Below are positions 15,001-23,333 of a DNA stretch of 41,261 nt, one piece after another. A model generated the notes under the pieces. That model saw nothing but the letters and a program-made list of their open reading frames with translations. It did not search any database and had not been told where the DNA came from. Each line of letters opens with the position of its first letter. Position 1 is the stretch's first letter. The stretch is from Bacteroidales bacterium (GTDB lineage: Bacteria > Bacteroidota > Bacteroidia > Bacteroidales > Muribaculaceae). The stretch spans positions 1-41,261 of the forward strand of contig JAAVFQ010000023.1 of assembly GCA_014800685.1 (NCBI GenBank), in the 5' to 3' direction. The translations under genes and the position numbers were made by a program.

Positions 15001-17286
15001 CTCCACGTTATATACCATGAAGGTATCGCTTGTACCGGTGGGCTGAGCCTCGCCGAAGCTTGCGGGAGCCACGTAGAGCTTACAGTTACCTGAGCCCTGA
15101 CCTACGATAGTATAGCCTTCGGGGGGGAAGACTTTCACCTTGGCCATCTGGCCGACGTTAACTGTTCCTGAGGGAGAGACGCTGAGGCCCTTGAAGTTGT
15201 CCACATGATAAGTAAGAGTCATGGGCACGTTGGGATACTCCTTGCCATCCTTGGTGACGGTGAAGAATCCGCCGGGCACCTGAATGAAGATGGGGTTAGC
15301 GTTGGCAGTCTTATAAACAGCCTTGGGAGTGAGTGTCACTACGTTGCCTTCGGCGGTAGCTGTGATAAGGTTGGCAGCTACGGCAGTGGCGTTATTGAAG
15401 TTGGCACCACGCTTGAAGTCGATGGTAGCGGGGTCATTATTGATCTTGATGGCGGTAGCTCCGGGATAAGTGAGCGTAATAGCAGAAATCTCGCTGAGCC
15501 ATTCGCCGTTAGAGGGAGCTACCTCGTTGGGAATTACCTCGGGGAATTCATAAACGTTCTTGATGGGAGCTGAGAGCAGACGGTTGCCTGAAGCCTGACG
15601 GAAAGCACCCTCATCGATGGTCATGACATAGTTGCCCTGCACATTCTTCACAGCATTGGGAAGAGTGATGACAACATTTTTGCCTGAGTCGAAGATAGAT
15701 ACATATCTTGCGTCGGTCACCTCGATGTCATTGATAAGATTAGCCTCATCGCCCTCCTTATAGATCTTGATGTGCTTGTCGGCGATAGCCTCCATTGCGG
15801 AAGCGAAGCCGATGCGGATCTGACCAAGACCGGTAGTGGGGTCAACGACACCCGCTGCGGGGTTGAAGCTTGATGCTGCAACGAAAGCGACACCATCCAC
15901 ATAGTAAGGCTTAACCTCGGTGATGATGTTACCGATGCCATTCAGACCTGCGTCAGCGTCAGTACGCTTGATAAGGTTTTTGGGGAGCTTGATAGCATAG
16001 TAACCCTTCTCCCAGAGCTGAGGATTATTGAGCACTGCAGTTGCATTGGTAGGATCCTTCATGGTATAAACCATAGTGGTGGGGTCCTTTTCGTCAGCAA
16101 CGGGGGGTGCGTAAGTAGCCATGTTTGTAGTACCGAGCTTTCCGGTCTCAGGATCGTAAGAAACTACGACGGGCTGCTGTGAAACGACGGTGGAAGTGGC
16201 ATAAGCGAAGTCACCGGGGAGGTCAGTCACCTTAATGCGGATTTCCTTGAAAATATCAGCGCTAACGAGGCTCTCAGAGGGGGCGGGAGTCACCTGGATG
16301 TTCTGAGAAGGGATAGCATAGGTGTAATAGTGACCTGCGCTGAAGGCGGGAAGTTTAGTAACTTCTGTGCCGTCAGTGATAGTCACGGCACCCGCGGGGA
16401 TGCGGATGTAAGCCCAATAGTTCTGAGAAGTATTGGAGTTGCTGGTCATGTTGCCATACCAGTTGTCATCCAGCGTGGCGATAAGCTTATTGCCGTCAGC
16501 CTTGAGGGTAACGGCCACTGCATCCTCAAGTTTGACATCACTACCGTTGCGGAAGATGACGCGAGCGCCGTCAGTCCACTGGTCGGGCTCTGCAATGTCG
16601 CGGTCGATAGAAACGGTGACACCCTCGGGGAAGGTCATAGTGAACTGCTGGCCTTCGGAGAGTTTCGCAAACTCCGCGTTAGCAGGAGCCGTGGTGAAAG
16701 CGTAGTCTTTCTGAACGGTGAAATTCCATTCGAAGGCGAAAGAGTTTTGGCCTTTGCTATTGTCAAGCTCGCTGCAATATACGAGAGCTTCGGGGAACTT
16801 AATAGTGTATTCACCGGCCACTGTAAGGGGGTCGATGTTTACGGTGATATCATAAGCGCCTGTAGAGTTGACATTCTTGATGTCAGAGGGCTTAATGGTC
16901 TGGATGGTCTGGCCACCGCGCTGAACGAGGATATCACCCTGGCACTCGCGGAGGAGCGATATGTTCTTATAGAAGGTAACGGTCACCTTGGAGAGCGCGC
17001 TGGAAGTATTTACGGTTGCCCCGGGAGCGGGAGTCACCGACACGGGAGTAGCATATTTCTTCCACTCGTTAATCTCTGATGTCTTATTTTCTGCTGCCCA
17101 CTCGTCAAACTGCTTCTGTATCGTTTCGTTCCACGACACTTTGATGCCGGCTTCGTCCTCAGCGTCGGCCACTACGGAAGTGGCGGCGCTAAACCGGGCG
17201 ATATTGCCCCAGTTGGACGCAGCGGTAGCAGAGAGACCAAGAGCAACCAAGAGGCCGAGGCCCCAATAAGTAGCATTTTTTCTCAT
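12088..17286 (-). CDS. Giant secreted protein with about 13 Ig-like modules and type IX-like C-terminal tail
   Basis: A 1732-residue protein with a signal peptide at 1-23 (WGLGLLVALGLSATAAS). After a linker to about residue 80, modules of 100-150 residues recur. Several open with a motif like VTPAPGATVN, VTPAPSESLV, SLTPADDAVI, YTPADGVYVS or VSPLDGSSLE and close with strands like YTIKFPEAL, YTLIFPRGYFLIG or YTVNIPAGFVLLGG. This suggests about 13 divergent Ig/FN-like beta-sandwiches. The last 60 residues (VDSIYGDTDIFNIYTTDG, then GLDAGLYVINGR and IRK) resemble a T9SS type A sorting domain. No catalytic domain is visible, so adhesin or surface-layer roles are inference. Sampled codons (TAC, GAC, AAC, AAG, TTC, ATC) suggest high expression. 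It has its own promoter, a leader of about 150 nt and a strong terminator. Confidence 0.85.
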   Translation of the reverse strand: MRKNATYWGLGLLVALGLSATAASNWGNIARFSAATSVVADAEDEAGIKVSWNETIQKQFDEWAAENKTSEINEWKKYATPVSVTPAPGATVNTSSALSKVTVTFYKNISLLRECQGDILVQRGGQTIQTIKPSDIKNVNSTGAYDITVNIDPLTVAGEYTIKFPEALVYCSELDNSKGQNSFAFEWNFTVQKDYAFTTAPANAEFAKLSEGQQFTMTFPEGVTVSIDRDIAEPDQWTDGARVIFRNGSDVKLEDAVAVTLKADGNKLIATLDDNWYGNMTSNSNTSQNYWAYIRIPAGAVTITDGTEVTKLPAFSAGHYYTYAIPSQNIQVTPAPSESLVSADIFKEIRIKVTDLPGDFAYATSTVVSQQPVVVSYDPETGKLGTTNMATYAPPVADEKDPTTMVYTMKDPTNATAVLNNPQLWEKGYYAIKLPKNLIKRTDADAGLNGIGNIITEVKPYYVDGVAFVAASSFNPAAGVVDPTTGLGQIRIGFASAMEAIADKHIKIYKEGDEANLINDIEVTDARYVSIFDSGKNVVITLPNAVKNVQGNYVMTIDEGAFRQASGNRLLSAPIKNVYEFPEVIPNEVAPSNGEWLSEISAITLTYPGATAIKINNDPATIDFKRGANFNNATAVAANLITATAEGNVVTLTPKAVYKTANANPIFIQVPGGFFTVTKDGKEYPNVPMTLTYHVDNFKGLSVSPSGTVNVGQMAKVKVFPPEGYTIVGQGSGNCKLYVAPASFGEAQPTGTSDTFMVYNVEKDEDGNLIKNEDGSVNIVSNGDYAAEAIPSGDYVLRLTGTFLQLGDADGNTLATNTYKGPNDFNYTLTNETQTLPLSININSSVETLPTSYTISAEGGALSYFTGFDKTISLKMGSLYYNFNQEFKDGKLILTLTDEDLEKIYAKNTYTDYSIVVRVNNTSLGEIPAGAFEVTAPDGKKYLNERAVFNFKVTGPISDPYYTVTPAAGTYKIAENPAGLTSVNIATDKDINLDLNPNNTINGMILKDGESIGSFNEYSAEILDNGSIEINLGMNLDQTAEYTLIFPRGYFLIGELKTPSDEYSLTYNVEGLESIAVASLTPADDAVINTFSGVTLNFDNVEIASVSSAVDIIYTVQNPAVSSFPSQGYKLVPVVGVDKKSVLLTFTEEDENALKQSGNWPVADPGFYTVNIDPNAVVITDTEGKQYGNAFTKASYTLVPETKIAYTPADGVYVSELSEMTLAFSDMQTVAKNAMAFGEPTLVNGEETIPVTVSVDKNTLIVSPTTALTAIADYELTVPAQYLLLTPSAEGRAPYFNGEIKHTFSIGEKPAFTRAYPVSGENLELFTNNIIYFNTTPSRNRDCEEVATLSFNGQVIKSTSNKSGNIMAYPAAEDDPNSISLNWTRDKNEFKPGEYTVNIPAGFVLLGGVPCDAIELNYTVLAPLAVTVSPLDGSSLETLDKVVFTYSDATAIKDNEMYGGEQYSGDNVVNGIHITSLEGDGYYDFEVNIDGNVITLALKEAAKLPGGNTIVVLPAGAFDLTLADGTVKKNDRLSVTYVTPNIPVPTLDFEMVDGKYNVDVFNKQEVTATLPEGEAFGIINSGTPLILKAVKEDGTLSETMSSWAYDYNEYGAAYGKNSIKFTCASTPLAEVAPGKYIVYFKRGSLSTIKHEGEELDPDVTYGGDCTFSNCQISWYLDVVSPDSVDSIYGDTDIFNIYTTDGKIVKINGNIDDVKGLDAGLYVINGRTTYIRK

Positions 17287-17441
17287 TGCTTGTTGTTTTA
17301 ATTAATATTAATGAATGTAAAATTAGTTTAATCCAAGAGCAATATAGCCGGAATAAAACCGACATTGCGGAAACGTCTAAAATGCCCGCAGCCCCCCGAA
17401 ACTTCTTGCTTTGTGGAGTATGCCGACATGTTTAAACGCAG

Positions 17442-17473
17442 CAAATTTAAGTAAAAAAATTTATTGCTCCAAA
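17442..17473 (-). promoter_or_regulatory. Promoter of the giant surface protein
   Basis: On the minus strand: TTTG (17470-17473), 20 bp, TAAATTTG (17442-17449), a full consensus match giving a leader of about 150 nt. A weaker candidate further upstream has TTG (17630-17632), 20 bp, TACATTTG (17602-17609). The 453-bp gap 17287-17739 holds these and nothing else that I can support. Confidence 0.7.
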
Positions 17474-17739
17474 AAAAAAGGAATATTTAACAAAGGAATT
17501 TTTCAAAAAATCGAAATTTCTGCTGCACAGCATACTATTTTCATTTATCACTTGTCAAGTAAAATAGGCTGCGCGGAGCAGTGGGCAGACTTGCATCTTT
17601 TCAAATGTAAAGACAGGCAGGGGAAGAATCAAGTTAAGAGGTTTAAATAGGATTACATTTGTAAAAAATCATGATTCCGGATAAATTTTTCATGAAATAC
17701 GATAATAAGACCGAACTTTTCAGGCATGAAATTTAAAAT

Positions 17740-18630
17740 TCAAAATAGCCGGCGGCGGGCAATGCGGGCATCAGTGACACCTTTTCGTGCAGCCAGAAGA
17801 TACCATCGGGCGGAGTCAGCATCAGGCGACTGAGAGTCTACACCGAGAGCATCGAGGGCGTCGGGAGTAAGATCGAGCGTTTCGCCAAGAATGAATTGAG
17901 CCGAGGGGTCGCCGAGGAGGGCAGCGCGATAGAATGAGCGCAAAGAGGCCATATAGTCATAGCTCACCCCTCTTCCTGTGGCGAAGGCATCGCCGAGAAT
18001 GGCCAGAGCGGTAGCCTCAGGGGGGACGGAATCGGCCAGGACGTCCTCTTCAAGGTCTTCATAGCCCCTAATGGCCAGAGAGAGGGCATTGACAGCGGCA
18101 AAGGGAGCTCCGGCCCCATAATATTTGCGACCGAGCGAGAGAAGGGAGTCTGCTGAGAGAGCTTGCCATCTCGGAGCGAGCATTGCGGTGAGCCTGACGT
18201 CGGCATCTCGCAGACCGCGGGAGGCGGCAAGCAGATAAAGGGAATCGGCGCGGAGAGTGTCGCGGCGAGCGGCGCAGATGTCGGCGAGCTGAGACATGGC
18301 AGTGGGGAGTCCTGCTCTTGCGGCTCTTTCGAGAAGCGGGAGGGCGGCAAGGGTGTCGGGCCGCAATGAATCGCGGTGAAGGTAGATGAAGGCAAGATTG
18401 TTGGCAGCCTTCGGGTGGCCGAGCTCGGCCGCCTCGGTGAGCAGACGTATGGCAGAGTCGGGATTTGCCTTCACCGTTGAGTCTCCAAGATAAAGGGTAT
18501 AGCCGGCGCGCGCTATGGAGTCTGCATACCTCAGAGCCTCTCCGCGCAAGGGGGCGGAGAGAGGCGCCTCCCCTCTTGCAGCTATGAGGGAGAGCATGAG
18601 AAGCATTATGACTATGGGGAAATTTCTCAC
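17740..18630 (-). CDS. Secreted Sel1/TPR-repeat protein
   Basis: A 296-residue protein with a signal peptide (about 1-20, IVIMLLMLSLIAARG) and no lipobox. Sel1-like helical repeats include SAIRLLTEAAELGHPKAANN, LPLLERAARAGLPTAMSQLA, LRSFYRAALLGDPSAQFILG and SARWYLLAARKGVTDARIA. Such solenoids mediate protein contacts, and the partner is unknown. It lies 73 bp downstream of porX on the same strand, so it may belong to the porW-porX transcription unit. An R1-like remnant fills the gap. A periplasmic location is inferred from the signal peptide. The identity of the repeat class is reasonably sure; any role in type IX secretion is guesswork. Confidence 0.75.
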   Translation of the reverse strand: MRNFPIVIMLLMLSLIAARGEAPLSAPLRGEALRYADSIARAGYTLYLGDSTVKANPDSAIRLLTEAAELGHPKAANNLAFIYLHRDSLRPDTLAALPLLERAARAGLPTAMSQLADICAARRDTLRADSLYLLAASRGLRDADVRLTAMLAPRWQALSADSLLSLGRKYYGAGAPFAAVNALSLAIRGYEDLEEDVLADSVPPEATALAILGDAFATGRGVSYDYMASLRSFYRAALLGDPSAQFILGETLDLTPDALDALGVDSQSPDADSARWYLLAARKGVTDARIARRRLF

Positions 18631-18655
18631 TTTAGTGAAGGGTGCTAAGAGTATG

Positions 18656-18705
18656 TTAATTTTTAGAAGTAAACATACTCGAAAATAAATTTTGAATACT
18701 CACTC
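18656..18705. repeat. Possible minimal R1 remnant with ends of both types
   Basis: TTAATTTTTAGAAGTA (18656-18671) resembles the subfamily B right end. TAAATTTTGAATACTCACT (about 18686-18704) resembles the subfamily A right end TTTAATTTTGAATACTTACT. Between them the sequence could form GTATG/CATAC. It lies 26 bp upstream of the Sel1 gene and touches the porX stop codon. It is degenerate, so this call is tentative. Confidence 0.4.
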
Positions 18706-20248
18706 ACTGCTGACGAGGAGTGAGGGTCACCAGAGGAATCAGCATCTCTTCGAGGCTGATGCCTCCGTGCTGGAAAGTTCCTGTGTAGAGTTTGACGAAT
18801 TCGTTATATCTGTTGGGATAAGTGAAGAAGTCGTTGTTGGTGGTGAAGACATATTCCGAAGAGAGCGAGGGGACGGGGAGTCCGCACTTCGCCGGATTGG
18901 TCAGAGAGAAAACCTGTCTGGCATTGTAGGATAGATTTCTGCCGGCCTTATACCTCAGATTTGTATTGAGGTCTCTCGTGCCGACGATTTTGACGGGATT
19001 ATCCACGCGGATAGTGCCGTGGTCGGTAGTGAGAATAATCTTATAGCCGAAGTGAGCGAGCTGCCGGAAGAGGTCAAGAATAGGGCTATGGCGAAACCAG
19101 GATTCCGTCAGGGAACGGTAGGCGGCATCGGTGCCGGCGAGTTCGCGCATCATGCGCGACTCAGTGCCTGAGTGAGAGAGCATATCGATAAAGTTGACCA
19201 CGAGGACGAAAATATCTTTTCTGGCCGAGGAGCCGAGAGCCCTGATCTGATGCTCAATCTGCTCAGAGGTGCGCACCTTGTTGTAGACAAAGGTATCCTT
19301 GCGGCGATACCTCTCCAGCTGAGAGGCTATGAGTTCAGACTCATGGTCGTTAAGCGACTCCTCGTCAGAGGAATTATCCACCCAGAGCGAGGGGAACATC
19401 TCTTTAATCTTGAGAGGGAGCAACCCTGCGAAGATGGAATTGCGGGCAAACTGAGTGGTAGTGGGGAGGATGGCAGTATAAAGCTCCTCGCGCGCCACGA
19501 AGTCATCGGCCAGTAGAGGCTGGATGGCTCTCCATTGGTCGAGGCGGAAGTTGTCTATCACGATCAGAGCCACTTTCTGCCCCTCGTCGCGGAGCGGGAA
19601 AATACACTTTTTGAAGAGCTCGTGACTCATGAGGGGATGCTCTTGGGTCTGTATCCAGTCCTCATAGACACGTGGGATAAACTTTGAGAAATTACTGTTG
19701 GCCTCACGCTTCTGCATCAGAATCATTTCAGCCATGGCATTGTCGCCCTCCGAGAGATTGATTTCCCAGTAAACGAGCTGACGATATATTTCATACCAGT
19801 CCTCAATGGAGCGGGCATCATTGATTAGCATGGAGAGGCGTGCAAAATCCTGCTGATAACCGGAATTCGTATGCTCGGAGACGAGACGGGCGCTCTGCAG
19901 ATTCTTCTTGAGGGAGAGAAGAATCTGAGCGGGATTGACAGGCTTGATGAGATAGTCGGCTATTTTATTTCCGATGGCCTGATTCATGATGTCTTCCTCT
20001 TCGCTCTTCGTAATCATCACCACGGGGACGTCCGGGTGGCTGAGGTTGATACGGTTGAGCGTTTCGAGGCCGGAGAGCCCCGGCATCATCTCGTCGAGGA
20101 AGACAATGTCGAAATCCTCGGCGTCAAGAGCGTCGAGAGCGTCGGGGCCTGAGGCTACGGTGGTGACGTCATAGCCCTTTTTGCGCAGCAGAAGAATATG
20201 AGGTTTCAGGAGGTCGATTTCATCATCGGCCCAAAGGATTTTAGCCAT
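18704..20248 (-). CDS. porX: PorX-type response regulator with PglZ domain
   Basis: A 514-residue two-domain protein. The receiver domain (1-120) has acidic residues Asp8/Asp9, phosphoacceptor Asp52 (FLDEMMPG) and Lys102 (LIKPVNP). After a helical linker (120-220), a PglZ/alkaline-phosphatase-superfamily domain follows: Asp232 in LIVIDNFRLDQW, a Thr cluster 263-265 (PTTTQFARN), Asp355/His359 (DMLSHSG) and Asp409/His410 (TTDHGT). In Porphyromonas and Flavobacterium, PorX controls type IX secretion with PorY and acts on cyclic oligonucleotides with zinc. Key metal and phosphoacceptor residues look intact. It lies 15 bp downstream of porW. No PorY-type kinase gene is in the window. Confidence 0.93.
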   Translation of the reverse strand: MAKILWADDEIDLLKPHILLLRKKGYDVTTVASGPDALDALDAEDFDIVFLDEMMPGLSGLETLNRINLSHPDVPVVMITKSEEEDIMNQAIGNKIADYLIKPVNPAQILLSLKKNLQSARLVSEHTNSGYQQDFARLSMLINDARSIEDWYEIYRQLVYWEINLSEGDNAMAEMILMQKREANSNFSKFIPRVYEDWIQTQEHPLMSHELFKKCIFPLRDEGQKVALIVIDNFRLDQWRAIQPLLADDFVAREELYTAILPTTTQFARNSIFAGLLPLKIKEMFPSLWVDNSSDEESLNDHESELIASQLERYRRKDTFVYNKVRTSEQIEHQIRALGSSARKDIFVLVVNFIDMLSHSGTESRMMRELAGTDAAYRSLTESWFRHSPILDLFRQLAHFGYKIILTTDHGTIRVDNPVKIVGTRDLNTNLRYKAGRNLSYNARQVFSLTNPAKCGLPVPSLSSEYVFTTNNDFFTYPNRYNEFVKLYTGTFQHGGISLEEMLIPLVTLTPRQQ

Positions 20249-20263
20249 AACATTATAAGGGGG

Positions 20264-23164
20264 TTACAAATCTTCTTGAGGAGACGCCGGAGTCTCCGGG
20301 GGAGACAATGCCTCCTCCTTCTCAGGCTGAGAGTCGGGAGAAGGAGTTTCGTCCGGGGCCTCTTCATTGATAACGCTATCGGGAAGCGGAGGTTCAGGCT
20401 CCATGTCTCTAAAGCGGAAATATTCATCGAAAGAGCGGCCCTGGGAAAGAAGGAGTTCGAAGTTGGCTTTCGAGATTGGAATGGGCCTTACGCCCTCCGG
20501 GAGAGCGAGGTGAGAGTCGGCCATAATCATTCGGTATCGGTCGAGCTCCCTCTGATTGGCAAAGCCCTTGATGACGAGGAGACCGACATTTCCGAAGGCC
20601 ATCGGCTCAAGGTCGAAGTCACGCACGGCGAAGGAGGAGAAGTTGAAGCGAGCCACATCATAGAGCACCTGATTTGCGCTCACTGAGTCGCGATTGAATG
20701 CGAGCACGAGATATTGAGGCTTATCAGGGTCACGCTCGAAGGCAGCCGGCTGTCCATCCTCGGCGGCGATGAGGGTAGAATCGTTGGTGAGGCGCATATC
20801 CCAAATCATTCCGCGGGTGTTGCCGGCACCGCCCTGTGGAGTGAGGCCCTGCTTAAGTCTACGCATTATTCCGCCGGCGAGGTCAGTCATATCGGTGTCG
20901 GGCCATTTGTCAAGAAGATATTGCAGACGCTCCCGGAAAGTGTCATACTTCTTTTCGGTGACATAGCTGAGAGCATCGATAAAGACGAATTTGGGAAGAA
21001 TCTCCGAGAGGGGATATTCTTTCTCCATTTCAGCCGTAATCTCATGCACGAGCCGGTTGTCGTCATCAATATAGGCATCGTAGGCCTCCTGATAGAGTTT
21101 CTCCTGACGCACGTGCATCCGGCGGAGATTGTCGAAATAGTTGGGGTCTTTCATAGCCGTTCCGTAGGGCGATTCAGGAAACTCCGTAATAATCTTGTCG
21201 CGCCACTGCTCGGCGAGAGATTCATTGTTCTCGCGCACGGCCATAAGGTAGAGATTATAGTAGACGTCAAGCCGGAACTTATTGTCGGGGAAGCGGGTGT
21301 CGAGCTTTTCAAACTCCTTTCTGGCCGCGGGATAATCCTCCAGACGGTCTTTAAGGATAATACCCATATTGTAAAGTCCGTCTTCAATGATTTCCTCGGA
21401 ATTATGAATCTGTTCGGGCGTAGAGGGTATCTGCCGCATATAGTATTCGGCATAGTGAGGGTCAGAGGCTTTGTCGGCCGCCTCCTTCTGTTCGGGAGAG
21501 AGTTCGGCAGCGACAGAGTCAGCCGGGAGAGCGGCCTCTTCAGCCACGTCATCCATAGAGTAGGATGTCTTATTTCGGCGTCGCCAGTCATCTTCCAGCT
21601 TTCGGGCACCCCAGCGTCTTTGAAACTCCGTCTTTCCGCTGTTTTTGGCCGTGGCGTTATAGAAATACCACGACTTATCGGTATTGAGCTGAAACTGCTG
21701 AGGAGCGTTAGGGTCATTGATGTCCTGACCGGCAGCGTTCTGATTGGCGAGATATTCCTCTCGTTTGGCAGCCTCGGCCTCCTCCTTTTCCCGCTTCTTG
21801 AGCTCATCGGCGAGTCGCTGACATACGGCCATCTGCTCCTCCGGGGTCATCTTGGAGAGGGTGAGCAGAGAGTCCTGGAGATGGACATTGCCGGCATAGT
21901 TGGCGAGCTGGTCGAGAACATCCGAACGCATCTTCAGAGTCTTATAGCCGGGATATTTGTCAGAGAGCTGCGGGATGGCTTCGGAATAGCAGGGCTGAGC
22001 CTTCACATAGTCGCCCTCATCGAAATATATCGCACCGAGAGCTATCTGCGCCAAGGCTTTGTCTATGCCGTTGCGCGATGATTTCTCCACAGCAATGATA
22101 TAATTCTCTTTTGCCTTCGCGGTGTCTTTTCGCGATAGATAGAGATTGCCTATGGCATAATAAATCTGGTCGAGATACTCTTTATTACGCTGAAAACGGG
22201 CCATAGAGCGCAGAGCGTTGACTTCTGAGCGGATATTTTTGCCGGTGAAGACCTCTGACTGCTTGATGCGGGCATTGAATTTCGTGCGATAGTCCGTGGA
22301 AGCACCAGCGCCGGCCTTCCGGAAGGCCTGATATGCTTTTGGCTTATCGCCAATCTGCGAATAGACTTGCCCGAGAAGGAAGTAGAGACGATTCTTCTGG
22401 GTGCCTTTGGCGGCCTTGGCGGCGGCTTCGAGCGGACGGGTAGCCTCGCGGTATTTCTCCGCGCGAACATAATAGTCACCCTCTACGAGGTTATAGAGAT
22501 TTTTCAGCGATTTGGAGGTCAGATCCTTTTCCTTGACCTTGTGCAAGATATTTTCCGCCTCATACAGCCAGTTCATGGAGCAGTAGGAATAGGCCTCCCA
22601 GAGAGAGGCCTCCGTGACCACTTCAGGAAGCCAGACGAAATGCTTCGATATGTAGAAAAAGGTAGAGGCTGCGCCGAGGAAGTCGCCGTTATTAAACTGC
22701 GATTTCCCCATCATCAGCCATGCATTGTGCAGAAAGGGATTGAACTCATCTCTGGCACGGAATTCCTTCTCCTTCTTTGAGGAGTTTCTTTTAGCCGGCT
22801 TCCTCTTTATGCTGTGAAGCTGGATAGCTTTCTGCATTTTCTCGATAGAGCGACGGAAGTCGCCGGAGGGTTGAGGGAGTTTGCTGTCGGCGCGAGCCTG
22901 GGCAGGATGAGTGAGGAGGGTGCGCGTGTAGTCATCCTCATATCTTGTCTCCATATCTTTTAGCGTCTCACGATAATGCTCGGCGCCGTTGTAATAGACA
23001 TTATATCGCGTATTGAAGGCATGCCAGTTACGCGAAGCGGCCGTATTCTTCTTCGTGGAGCAACCCGGGAGAAGCACAAACATCACCGACGCCAATGCCA
23101 ATGCCGCCGACACTCTGAGCCATAACGGGCCCCTCCCTCTATCTTTCTGTATCATATCTAACAT
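20264..23164 (-). CDS. porW: PorW/SprE-type TPR lipoprotein of the type IX secretion system
   Basis: A 966-residue outer-membrane lipoprotein: basic N-terminus, hydrophobic stretch and lipobox VLLPGC. The diagnostic segment STKKNTAASRNWHAFNTRYNVYYNG of SprE/PorW proteins follows. Many TPR repeats run over about residues 140-740 (for example LGQVYSQIGDKPKAYQAFRK). A C-terminal domain (about 800-930) and a Pro/Glu/Ser-rich tail end the chain. In Porphyromonas PorW binds the PorK/N ring and is needed for secretion. The start could also be the ATG three codons in. A terminator separates it from the TPR gene upstream, and porX follows 15 bp downstream. Homologues may exist in genomes without full type IX systems, so this alone does not prove one. 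Confidence 0.85.
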   Translation of the reverse strand: MLDMIQKDRGRGPLWLRVSAALALASVMFVLLPGCSTKKNTAASRNWHAFNTRYNVYYNGAEHYRETLKDMETRYEDDYTRTLLTHPAQARADSKLPQPSGDFRRSIEKMQKAIQLHSIKRKPAKRNSSKKEKEFRARDEFNPFLHNAWLMMGKSQFNNGDFLGAASTFFYISKHFVWLPEVVTEASLWEAYSYCSMNWLYEAENILHKVKEKDLTSKSLKNLYNLVEGDYYVRAEKYREATRPLEAAAKAAKGTQKNRLYFLLGQVYSQIGDKPKAYQAFRKAGAGASTDYRTKFNARIKQSEVFTGKNIRSEVNALRSMARFQRNKEYLDQIYYAIGNLYLSRKDTAKAKENYIIAVEKSSRNGIDKALAQIALGAIYFDEGDYVKAQPCYSEAIPQLSDKYPGYKTLKMRSDVLDQLANYAGNVHLQDSLLTLSKMTPEEQMAVCQRLADELKKREKEEAEAAKREEYLANQNAAGQDINDPNAPQQFQLNTDKSWYFYNATAKNSGKTEFQRRWGARKLEDDWRRRNKTSYSMDDVAEEAALPADSVAAELSPEQKEAADKASDPHYAEYYMRQIPSTPEQIHNSEEIIEDGLYNMGIILKDRLEDYPAARKEFEKLDTRFPDNKFRLDVYYNLYLMAVRENNESLAEQWRDKIITEFPESPYGTAMKDPNYFDNLRRMHVRQEKLYQEAYDAYIDDDNRLVHEITAEMEKEYPLSEILPKFVFIDALSYVTEKKYDTFRERLQYLLDKWPDTDMTDLAGGIMRRLKQGLTPQGGAGNTRGMIWDMRLTNDSTLIAAEDGQPAAFERDPDKPQYLVLAFNRDSVSANQVLYDVARFNFSSFAVRDFDLEPMAFGNVGLLVIKGFANQRELDRYRMIMADSHLALPEGVRPIPISKANFELLLSQGRSFDEYFRFRDMEPEPPLPDSVINEEAPDETPSPDSQPEKEEALSPPETPASPQEDL

Positions 23165-23213
23165 ACTAACGTCCTGACCTGCGCTATATTGTCAATCCGT
23201 CATGCTACAAAAG

Positions 23214-23246
23214 AAAAGGGCGTGCCCCCGCAGGAACCGCCCTTTT
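23214..23246 (-). terminator. Terminator between the TPR gene and porW
   Basis: AAAAGGGCG (23214-23222) pairs with CGCCCTTTT (23238-23246). The minus strand continues CCCTTTTCTTTT. It should end transcription of the upstream TPR gene, making porW-porX a separate unit. Confidence 0.75.
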
Positions 23247-23333
23247 CATAAAATAAGCAAAGTGTTTTATTATTTTATGTAAGTAAGTCTGATATACAGC
23301 CCTTCCGGGGCATGAGCCGGAGGGGTATGGATT

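Noticed and set aside
17411..17650. A 79-codon plus-strand reading frame upstream of the giant gene
   Set aside because: Lys/Ile-rich composition from AT-rich DNA, it covers the giant gene's promoter on the other strand, and no family resemblance is seen.
20714..22081. A 455-codon plus-strand reading frame inside porW
   Set aside because: The opposite strand encodes a clear TPR lipoprotein; this frame is open only because of codon bias.
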